From JBBDNV01 sp040877415 (lineage in GTDB: Bacteria > Planctomycetota > Planctomycetia > Pirellulales > PALSA-1355): 16,152 bases of DNA. Shown here piece after piece: positions 7,512 through 15,297 of the stretch (its first letter is position 1; every line of letters begins with the position of its first letter). The stretch is taken from positions 1-16,152 of the forward strand of contig JBBDNV010000138.1 of the NCBI GenBank assembly GCA_040877415.1. Direction: 5' to 3'. The translations under genes were made by a program, and so were the position numbers. A model generated the notes under the pieces. It made no database searches and had not been told where the DNA came from. It saw nothing but the letters and a program-made list of their open reading frames with translations.

Positions 7512-8756
7512 ATGATTGCGGGTTTGCCCGACCAGGAGCGGGTCGTGGTCACCGGCGTCGGACTGACCGCCCCCAACGGCAACAATCTGGGCGAGTTTCG
7601 CGAGAGCCTGCTGCGGGGCCGCAGCGGCGTAACGCCCTATGAAATTCGCTACGTCGGCGCGACCCTGGCCGGCATCTGCCGATTCGACGAGCAGCGCTAT
7701 CAAAACAAGAAGGACCTTCGCCGCGGCACGCGCGCCGGCAGCGTGGGCATCTACTGCGCCCACGAAGCGATCGCCGACGCCGGGCTTGATTGGCCCAACG
7801 TCGACAAGTCGACCGTCGGCGTCTACGTCGGCGTGACCGAGCACGGCAGCGTCGAAACGGAAAACGAAATCTACGAGCTGCGCTCGTTCGACTACGACAC
7901 GACGTTCTGGTCGCACCACCACAACCCGCGCACGGTGGCCAACAATCCGGCCGGCGAAATTTCGCTCAACCTGGGCATCACCGGACCGCATTACACCCTG
8001 GGCGCGGCCTGCGCCGCCGGAAACGTGGGCATCGTGCAGGGTGCCCAGATGCTGCGACTGGGCGAATGTGACGTGGCACTGGCCGGCGGGGTGTCGGAGA
8101 GCGTTCGCACGTTCGGCATCTTCGCCAGCTTCAAGAGCCAGGGCGCGCTGGCCAGCCACCCCGACCCCGCGCGGGCATCGCGTCCGTTCGATCTCGCGCG
8201 CAACGGCATCGTCGTGGCCGAAGGGGGCTGCCTGTACGTGCTCGAACGACTGCCGGACGCCCGACGGCGGGGCGCGAAGATCTACGGCGAAATCGCCGGT
8301 TATGCGATCAACAGCGACGCCAGCGATTTCGTGCTCCCCAATGCCGATCGCCAGGCCCAGTGCATGGAATTGGCGCTCGGGCGTGCCGGCCTGGCGGCCG
8401 AGCAGGTTGATATCGTCAGCACGCATGCCACCGGCACCACCAGCGGCGACGTGCAGGAATGCGTCGCCCTGCGCCGCGTATTCGGGAACTCGCCGGGCAC
8501 GCTGTTCAACAACGCCAAGAGCTTCATCGGCCACACGATGGGAGCCGCCGGCGCGTTGGAGCTGGGCGGCAACCTGCCGGCTTTTGCCGACGGCGTGTGC
8601 CATGCCACAATCAACGTCGACTCGCTCGATCCCGAGTGCGCGCTTGCAGGCCTCGTGACGGGCGAGCCGCGCGAGCGAAAACGCGTCGACGTCATTTTGA
8701 ACAATTCATTCGGCATGCTGGGCATCAATTCCGTCGTCATCGTTAAACGCATCTGA
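7512..8756 (+). CDS. FabF-like beta-ketoacyl-ACP synthase II
   Basis: A 414-residue decarboxylating ketosynthase that would extend an ACP-bound acyl chain by two carbons. The thiolase-fold catalytic set is intact at almost the same positions as E. coli FabF: C167 in TLGAACAAGN, H305 in STHATGTT, K336, and H341 in IGHTMGAAGALE. The N-terminal VVVTGVGLTAPNGNN is typical of the KAS II family. Divergent points are AACAAG around the cysteine, where E. coli FabF has TACTSG, and a His-rich WSHHHNPRTVANN segment (133-145). This suggests a specialised rather than housekeeping enzyme. The start is fixed by AGGGAAGG 6 nt upstream. It is followed by the ACP gene after 23 bp. It probably works with that ACP and the dehydratase, reductase and flavoproteins downstream. 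Confidence 0.92.
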   Translation: MIAGLPDQERVVVTGVGLTAPNGNNLGEFRESLLRGRSGVTPYEIRYVGATLAGICRFDEQRYQNKKDLRRGTRAGSVGIYCAHEAIADAGLDWPNVDKSTVGVYVGVTEHGSVETENEIYELRSFDYDTTFWSHHHNPRTVANNPAGEISLNLGITGPHYTLGAACAAGNVGIVQGAQMLRLGECDVALAGGVSESVRTFGIFASFKSQGALASHPDPARASRPFDLARNGIVVAEGGCLYVLERLPDARRRGAKIYGEIAGYAINSDASDFVLPNADRQAQCMELALGRAGLAAEQVDIVSTHATGTTSGDVQECVALRRVFGNSPGTLFNNAKSFIGHTMGAAGALELGGNLPAFADGVCHATINVDSLDPECALAGLVTGEPRERKRVDVILNNSFGMLGINSVVIVKRI

Positions 8757-8779
8757 GAGCTACACGGAGAACAGGCGGT

Positions 8780-9040
8780 ATGAGTCCTGCCGAAATCAAA
8801 GCGGCGATCCTCGACATCCTCGAGAACATCGCGCCCGACGAAGATCTAAGCGGTCTGGTCGACGACGTCCCGCTGCGCGAGCAGCTCGAGCTGGACAGCA
8901 TGGATTTTCTCGACATCGTCATGGAGCTGCGCAAACGCTACCGCGTACAGGTTCCCGAGGACGACTACGTGGAATTGGCGACCGTCAACAGCACGGTCAA
9001 TTACCTGGCCCCGTTGATGAAGGATCTGCAAAAGGCGTAA
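8780..9040 (+). CDS. Acyl carrier protein
   Basis: An 86-residue acidic carrier protein that holds growing acyl chains on a 4'-phosphopantetheine arm. The attachment serine is S40 in LELDSMDFLDIVMEL, corresponding to the DSL motif of ACPs, with Met in place of Leu. Acidic helix II (FLDIVMELRKRY) and the C-terminal helix are present. It is probably a dedicated carrier for this cluster rather than the housekeeping AcpP, which is usually next to fabG/fabF and has DSLD; this is an inference from context. The upstream ACACGGAGAA provides a plausible ribosome binding site. It lies between the ketosynthase and the first flavoprotein. Confidence 0.94.
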   Translation: MSPAEIKAAILDILENIAPDEDLSGLVDDVPLREQLELDSMDFLDIVMELRKRYRVQVPEDDYVELATVNSTVNYLAPLMKDLQKA

Positions 9041-9110
9041 CGTCCGCCCGTTTGTTTGCCGCGTGCGCCCCGGTCGTGGGGGACGAACGAGCGATGCGAC
9101 GCCTGAGCCA

Positions 9111-10544
9111 ATGGCCATGTCCGCGTACGACACGATCATCATTGGCGCCGGAGTTTCGGGCCTGGCCGCGGGCATACGGCTGGCGTATTACGAGAAGCGC
9201 GTGTGCATCCTCGAGCGGCACACGATGATCGGCGGCTTGAACTCCTTTTATCGGCTTGGCGGACGCAATTACGACGTCGGCCTGCACGCGGTCACCAACT
9301 ACGCTCCCAAGGGGACTCACAAGGGCCCGCTCGCGCGGCTCTTGCGACAGTTGCGATTCCATTGGGAAGATTTCGCGCTTCGGCCGCAGATCGGCTCGGC
9401 GATCGCCTTTCCCGGCGTTTGCCTGCGGTTTAACAACCAGTTCGAGCTGTTTCGCTCCGAGGTGCACCGCGGTTTTCCGGCCGAGAAGGACCACTTTGAG
9501 AATCTGGCCGCGGCCGTCGTCGGCTACGACGACGCGTACGCGGGGGCGGCCGGCCAGTCGGCCCGCTCGGTCGTCGGCCGGTGGATCAAAGACCCGCTGT
9601 TGGTCGACATGATCTTTTGCCCGCTGTTGTTCTACGGCGGCGCGCGGGAACACGACATGGATTTCGGCCAGTTTTCGATCATGTTTCGCAGCATCTTCAT
9701 GGAGGGTTTGGCCCGGCCGTGGGCCGGCGTGCGGCAAATCCTCAAGAACCTCGCGCGGCGGTTCAAGCAGTTGGGGGGCGAGCTGCGGCTGCGCGCGGGT
9801 GTGCGGCGGATGGAGGTCGACCGCGGGCGAGTGACGCGAATCATTCTGGACGACGGCACGTACGTTGAAGGCGATCGCGTGCTTTCCTCCGCGGGGCTGG
9901 TGGAAACCATGCGGCTGTGCGAAGAAACGCCAACCCGCGTGCCCGCCGCCGGCCAGCTTTCGTTCATCGAAAGCGTGTCGATCCTCGACGCCGAGCCCCG
10001 CGACCTGGGCTGCGACCGCACGATCGTCTTCTTTAACGACAGCGACAAGTTTCGTTGGCAAAAGCCCGAGCAACTGGTCGACGTCCGAAGCGGAGTAATC
10101 TGCTGTCCCAACAATTTTCAATACGATCAGCCGCTCGACGAGGGAGTGGTGCGCGTGACGGCGCTGGCGAACTATGACGGCTGGAAGAGCTTGTCCCGCG
10201 ACGAATACCTGGCGGCCAAGCAAACGTGGTACGACCGGATGATCGCTCAGGCGGTGCGGTTTGTCGCCGATTTCCGCCCCCGCGTGATCGCCCGCGATAC
10301 GTTCACGCCGACCACGATCAAGCACTACACCGGCCACGAAAACGGCGCTGTCTACGGCTCGCCGGACAAGCGCAAAAGCGGCACGACGCACCTCTCGAAC
10401 CTGTTCATCTGTGGAACCGATCAGGGCCTGGTCGGCATCATCGGCGCGATGCTCAGCGGCATCGTGATGGCCAACCGGCATTTGCTGGGGACGCGCGCGG
10501 ACGAAGCGGGCGAAGTCGCCGCGGCGGGCGTCGTCGAGGTTTGA
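9111..10544 (+). CDS. CrtI/phytoene-desaturase-like FAD-dependent oxidoreductase 1
   Basis: A flavoprotein of 477 residues from ATG 9111; ATG 9117 is an equally possible start, since neither has a strong ribosome binding site. The FAD dinucleotide motif is IIIGAGVSGLAAGIRLAYYEKRV (within 9-31), followed by the ILERHTMIGGLNSFYR adenosine-binding segment. Near the C terminus are HYTGHENGAVYGSP (about 405-418) and FICGTDQGLVGIIGAMLSG (about 432-450), the second FAD-contact region of the CrtI, carotene-isomerase and retinol-saturase group. No phytoene synthase or other carotenoid gene is near. With ketosynthase, ACP, dehydratase and reductase around it, an ACP- or lipid-bound polyene chain is a better substrate guess than a carotenoid. 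Similar CrtI-like proteins occur in candidate ladderane clusters of anammox bacteria. The substrate is unknown. Confidence 0.85.
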   Translation: MAMSAYDTIIIGAGVSGLAAGIRLAYYEKRVCILERHTMIGGLNSFYRLGGRNYDVGLHAVTNYAPKGTHKGPLARLLRQLRFHWEDFALRPQIGSAIAFPGVCLRFNNQFELFRSEVHRGFPAEKDHFENLAAAVVGYDDAYAGAAGQSARSVVGRWIKDPLLVDMIFCPLLFYGGAREHDMDFGQFSIMFRSIFMEGLARPWAGVRQILKNLARRFKQLGGELRLRAGVRRMEVDRGRVTRIILDDGTYVEGDRVLSSAGLVETMRLCEETPTRVPAAGQLSFIESVSILDAEPRDLGCDRTIVFFNDSDKFRWQKPEQLVDVRSGVICCPNNFQYDQPLDEGVVRVTALANYDGWKSLSRDEYLAAKQTWYDRMIAQAVRFVADFRPRVIARDTFTPTTIKHYTGHENGAVYGSPDKRKSGTTHLSNLFICGTDQGLVGIIGAMLSGIVMANRHLLGTRADEAGEVAAAGVVEV

Positions 10545-10566
10545 GCTCCCGGAACAACGTCCAAAT

Positions 10567-12008
<1,442 letters not shown>

Positions 12009-12012
<4 letters not shown>

Positions 12013-12440
12013 GCATTCAAGAAATCCACGCCGCCATTCCGCACCGCCCGCCGTTCTTGCTGGTCGACGAAATCGTCGAACGCAGCGACGATCGGATTGT
12101 CTGCCGCAAAACGTTCCGCGAGGACGAATGGTACTTTGCCGGCCATTATCCGACGTTTCCGATTGCGCCGGGCGTGCTGTTGTGCGAAGCGGCCATGCAG
12201 GCCGGCGCGATCCTGCTTGCGCAACTCGAGCCGCCGATCGAGGGCGGAATTCCGGTCGCCGCCGGCATGAACAACGTCCGCTTTCGACGCATGGTCAAGC
12301 CGGGCGATACGATCGAAATGGAAGTCCGGCTGACCAACCGCATTTCGAAGGCGTGGTTTCTTTCGGCCCGGGTTACCTGCGGCGGGCAACTGGCCGTGCG
12401 GCTGGAATTCATCTGCGCCGTCGCCCCGACCGACGCTTAG
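12009..12440 (+). CDS. FabZ-like 3-hydroxyacyl-ACP dehydratase
   Basis: A 143-residue hot-dog-fold dehydratase that removes water from 3-hydroxyacyl-ACP to give the enoyl form. It has the FabZ signature IPHRPPFLLVDEI (10-22), catalytic H46 in FAGHYPTFPIAPGV, and E60 in LLCEAAMQAG. The H-to-E spacing of 14 equals that of E. coli FabZ (H54, E68). The substrate tunnel segment NNVRFRRMVKPGD follows. Length is normal for FabZ. The start codon overlaps the flavoprotein stop (ATGA), which supports this start over an upstream extension to 11913 that lies inside that gene. A housekeeping FabZ would normally sit in an lpx gene cluster, so this copy is probably dedicated to the local pathway. Confidence 0.92.
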
Positions 12441-12523
12441 CCGCGTTTAGTTTAGCCCGCAGCCACCGGCGACGGGCGCGTCCGATCTCTTGACCGTCGT
12501 CCCCAAACGCAATAACGAGCACC

Positions 12524-13330
12524 ATGGATTTCCTGCAGTTGACCGGCAAATCGATCCTGGTTTTCGGCGTTGCCAATCGCAGGAGCGTGGCGTTTCATGT
12601 CGCCCGCGGGTTGGAAGAAGCGGGCGCCAAGGTGACCTACGTAGTGCGCTCCGATGAGCGGCGGCAGTCGGTGGCCGGGCTGCTTGCGCCCGGGGCCGAG
12701 ATCTACGCCTGCGACGTCGAGCGGCAGGAGGAGATCGACCGTTTGCGGGATCAGCTAAGCCGCCATCACGAGCGATTCCATGGGCTGGTGCACTCGATCG
12801 CGTTTGCCGAGTATGCCGACGGGGCGAAGCCGTTTCACGAAACGCCCCGCGAGGCGTTTCTGCGGGCGGTTGACGTTTCGTGCTTCTCACTGGTGGCGGT
12901 TGCGAATGCCTTTCGCGACCTTTTGGATCGCGACGGATCGGTGGTGACGATTTCGATTTCCACAACGCGGATGGCCAGCGAAAACTACGGTTACATGGCC
13001 CCGGTCAAGGCGGCGCTCGATTCGGCGATCGTGTTTCTGGCCAAGTCGTTCAGCCGCTTTTCGCGCGTGCGGTTCAATGCCGTGGCGCCGAGCCCGCTCA
13101 AAACGTCCGCCTCGGCGGGCATCCCCGGCTATGTCGAAAGCTATCTATACGCAGAACAGGCGACGCTGCGTAAGCGGGCCGTCGAGACCGAGGAAGTGGC
13201 CGCCGCCGTCGCGTTTCTCTTAAGCCCGCGCTCAAGCGGCATCAACGCCCAGCGCCTCGTCGTCGACGCCGGCATGAGCGTCAACTACTTCGACCGCGAC
13301 CTGGTCCGCCGGGCGATGCGCCCGGAGTGA
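12524..13330 (+). CDS. FabI-like enoyl-ACP reductase / SDR oxidoreductase
   Basis: A 268-residue short-chain dehydrogenase resembling NADH-dependent enoyl-ACP reductase FabI, which reduces the trans-2 double bond. Visible FabI features are FGVANRRSVAFHVARGL (14-30) as the modified nucleotide-binding loop, CDV at 63-65, LVHSIAFAEYADG (88-100), the Y155-x6-K162 catalytic pair (NYGYMAPVKAAL), SPLKTSASAGIPGY, and a closing GINAQRLVVDAGMSV. The position equal to E. coli FabI Tyr146 appears to be Ile145, so the activity may differ from a standard enoyl reductase. No FabG-type ketoreductase is visible in the cluster, so a keto-reducing or other role for this SDR should be kept open. An 83-bp gap separates it from the dehydratase, and it ends the plus-strand lipid operon. 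Confidence 0.83.
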   Translation: MDFLQLTGKSILVFGVANRRSVAFHVARGLEEAGAKVTYVVRSDERRQSVAGLLAPGAEIYACDVERQEEIDRLRDQLSRHHERFHGLVHSIAFAEYADGAKPFHETPREAFLRAVDVSCFSLVAVANAFRDLLDRDGSVVTISISTTRMASENYGYMAPVKAALDSAIVFLAKSFSRFSRVRFNAVAPSPLKTSASAGIPGYVESYLYAEQATLRKRAVETEEVAAAVAFLLSPRSSGINAQRLVVDAGMSVNYFDRDLVRRAMRPE

Positions 13331-13529
13331 GAAGTAGCCCGGCGGTGGTGAAATTTTGGGCTTTGGTTTTCCGCAGGCCGGGACGTTCTGCATTTTTCGG
13401 GGGGATGGTTGCCGTGACATCTATTCATACGTACACTTATCGGTTAAAATGCTCCCATCGCATTCCGCCGACGGAACGACAAGCGGTGGCCCGGGCCCTT
13501 CGAGGGTAGCAGGTGAATAGGATCATTCA
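13331..13529 (+). promoter_or_regulatory. Intergenic region upstream of the DNA methyltransferase gene
   Basis: This 199-bp gap is visibly more AT-rich than its surroundings in the middle (13385-13450). A weak promoter candidate is TTGCCG (13409-13414) with TACACT (13432-13437) at 17-bp spacing; TAAAAT at 13445-13450 is another -10-like box. A short 5-bp stem (AGCCC and GGGCT) followed by a T-rich stretch lies just after the fabI-like stop, but its long loop makes it a poor terminator. The region marks the left boundary of the restriction-modification block. Confidence 0.3.
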
Positions 13530-14522
13530 ATGACACCAGCGAATCACGATCTTGCCGACTTCCTGCCCAACGAGCTTCGCAGGTTGGACGATCCGCAAAC
13601 CGAACTCCCACGCATCGCGAAAGATCGCAAGCTGACCACGCTGATCGAAGCAGCAGTCCGCGAGATTCCCACACAACACGACTTACGGCTGGGCGATGCC
13701 CGGTCGTTTGATGTGGAACCCGAAAGCGTCCATCTCGTATTAACGTCGCCACCTTACTGGACATTGAAGGAATACCGGCACAGCGACGGCCAGCTAGGGC
13801 ACGTCGAAGATTATGACGGATTCTTGGACGAATTGGATAAGGTTTGGCAGCGGTGCTTTCGCGCGATCGTGCCAGGGGGCCGGCTTATTTGCGTGGTCGG
13901 GGATGTTTGCCTTTCGCGTCGAAAGAACAATGGCCGTCACACCGTCGTTCCACTCCACGCCTCGATCCAGGAGCGGTGCCGTAAGATTGGTTACGACAAC
14001 CTTGCGCCGATCATCTGGCACAAAATTGCCAACGCGGTCTACGAAGTCGAAAACGGTTCCGGCGGATTTCTGGGCAAGCCCTACGAACCGAACGCGGTGA
14101 TTAAGAATGACATTGAGTTCATCTTGATGCAGCGAAAGCCGGGCGGCTATCGAACGCCCACGGTCGCTACCCGCGTTCTTAGCGTCATATCTGAACAGCG
14201 GCATCGGGAGTGGTTTCAGCAGATATGGCAGGGGCTAACCGGGGCGTCGACGAAGAATCATCCCGCCCCCTACCCCGTCGAGCTCGCGGAGCGACTGATT
14301 CGAATGTTCAGTTTTGTTGGCGATACGGTGCTCGACCCATTCATGGGAACCGCATCGACCAATGTTGCCGCAAGTCGCTGGGGGCGCAACAGTATTGGCA
14401 TTGAACTTGATCCGCACTATTTCAACCATGCGCTTCAGCGGCTTGACGAACAAACGCGCGGCCTGTTCCCAACGGCTAGGATCGAAAACGGCCCGAATAA
14501 GCGTCGGAAAGTCGCGCAATAA
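13530..14522 (+). CDS. Site-specific DNA methyltransferase (N4-cytosine/N6-adenine type, beta order)
   Basis: A 330-residue DNA methyltransferase. Catalytic motif IV is TSPPYW (72-77), and the AdoMet-binding motif I is DPFMGTAST (269-277) with GIELDPHY (290-297) behind it. Catalytic motif before AdoMet motif is the beta-class arrangement. SPPY is most typical of N4-cytosine enzymes, but N6-adenine methylation cannot be excluded from sequence alone. HPAPYPVELAERLIRMFS (244-261) is the usual segment before motif I. The middle (about 125-240) is the likely target-recognition region; specificity cannot be read from it. It is convergent to the putative nuclease gene, with 47 bp of 3' overlap. It probably protects the host DNA from that nuclease. 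Confidence 0.92.
   Translation: MTPANHDLADFLPNELRRLDDPQTELPRIAKDRKLTTLIEAAVREIPTQHDLRLGDARSFDVEPESVHLVLTSPPYWTLKEYRHSDGQLGHVEDYDGFLDELDKVWQRCFRAIVPGGRLICVVGDVCLSRRKNNGRHTVVPLHASIQERCRKIGYDNLAPIIWHKIANAVYEVENGSGGFLGKPYEPNAVIKNDIEFILMQRKPGGYRTPTVATRVLSVISEQRHREWFQQIWQGLTGASTKNHPAPYPVELAERLIRMFSFVGDTVLDPFMGTASTNVAASRWGRNSIGIELDPHYFNHALQRLDEQTRGLFPTARIENGPNKRRKVAQ
14476..14522. other. 47-bp antisense overlap of methyltransferase and nuclease 3' ends
   Basis: The plus-strand methyltransferase ends at 14522, while the minus-strand nuclease frame ends at 14476. The last 15 codons of one gene are therefore antisense to the last codons of the other, and no terminator separates them. Transcripts from both sides would be complementary here. 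Confidence 0.85.
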
Positions 14523-15237
14523 GGGTCTCGTAGTGGTCTCTGTCGCCGGGTTGCGGCGCGGGCGGGGCGGTCCAAAGAAAGGCCGGGCCTTGGTTGTCGC
14601 AGTCTATGACAATGGTTGCGTACGCATCGAATCCGACGCCGTCTACCTTGTCGCGAATCGGCAGGCCGTGAAGGTGGTTGACCATTCTTTCGGCGACATG
14701 CGGCTGCTTGTGCTTGGAGACATGAAGCTCTGAGCTTTTCTGGCGCAAGGGCGAAACAAATGTCTTGGCGATATTAACTACAGTCACACCAGCAGCAATC
14801 GCCTCGCGGTCGCCTTGATGGACGATTTCATGCGACGATGCAAGCTCATCGAACACGCGCGGCTGTGATTTGCTGTGTTCCGTCATCACGGTCTTCGCTT
14901 CGCAAGAAATCAGCACGCGTTCGATGTCGCCCGCGCAGATCTTATTCGCGAATCGCGTGCGCAGCCCTATCTCTTTGGTGGTGCCAATCGCCAGGTCCAG
15001 CGTCTTTGTCTTGCCGTTGGGAAAGGTGTGCCTGGCGTTGATACCGTACACGATCTTGTCAGCCAGAGCGTCTCTGGCGAGTGCCGGGCAAGCTCGCAGC
15101 AAGTCCTCCAGAATCAAGTTACACAGTGCGATCGAGTGAGCATCGCTGCGAGAATGGTAGTGATAGACCCAGCCGTAAACCGGGTCTTTGTGTTCGTGCG
15201 CTGTCAACCACGCCGCAAAGTTTTCCGGAGCGTTCAT
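14476..15237 (-). CDS. Putative type II restriction endonuclease, PD-(D/E)XK-like
   Basis: A 253-residue protein I cannot assign to a named family. It has a plausible nuclease core: D81 in KTLDLAIG, followed 32 residues later by E113-A114-K115 in VLISCEAKTVMTEHS, the D...ExK pattern of PD-(D/E)XK enzymes on two predicted strands. An N-terminal helical stretch (SIALCNLILEDLLRACPAL) and a C-terminal VDGVGFDAYATIVIDCDNQG strand complete the picture. The convergent neighbour is a DNA methyltransferase, which is the strongest reason for the call. ATG 15237 has GAAGGCAGGA directly upstream as a ribosome binding site. It lies 60 bp downstream of oleA on the same strand, so oleA transcripts might read into it. 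Alternatives are a nuclease of another defence type or a non-cutting partner of the methyltransferase. Confidence 0.68.
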   Translation of the reverse strand: MNAPENFAAWLTAHEHKDPVYGWVYHYHSRSDAHSIALCNLILEDLLRACPALARDALADKIVYGINARHTFPNGKTKTLDLAIGTTKEIGLRTRFANKICAGDIERVLISCEAKTVMTEHSKSQPRVFDELASSHEIVHQGDREAIAAGVTVVNIAKTFVSPLRQKSSELHVSKHKQPHVAERMVNHLHGLPIRDKVDGVGFDAYATIVIDCDNQGPAFLWTAPPAPQPGDRDHYETLIARLSDAYSGRFRS

Positions 15238-15297
15238 TCCTGCCTTCGATGGGTGTCAACCATGGCATGATCCGGAACATGGGATGTCCGGTCAATA
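15238..15297 (-). promoter_or_regulatory. Short gap upstream of the nuclease gene with an imperfect dyad
   Basis: Only 60 bp separate the oleA stop from the nuclease start. CCGGAACAT (15272-15280) and ATGTCCGG (15284-15291) form an inverted repeat with one bulged base around a GGG loop. It could be a regulator site for the nuclease or a weak oleA 3' hairpin; no T-run follows. Confidence 0.25.

Noticed and set aside
7302..8603. 433-codon open frame on the minus strand
   Set aside because: It lies antisense to the FabF-like gene, which has intact catalytic residues and a good ribosome binding site. The minus-strand product is Arg/Ala/Val-rich without recognisable motifs; such long antisense frames are normal in GC-rich DNA.
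13327..13509. 60-codon plus-strand frame between the fabI-like gene and the methyltransferase
   Set aside because: It overlaps the fabI-like stop, has no recognisable motif or good ribosome binding site, and lies in a compositionally mixed gap.
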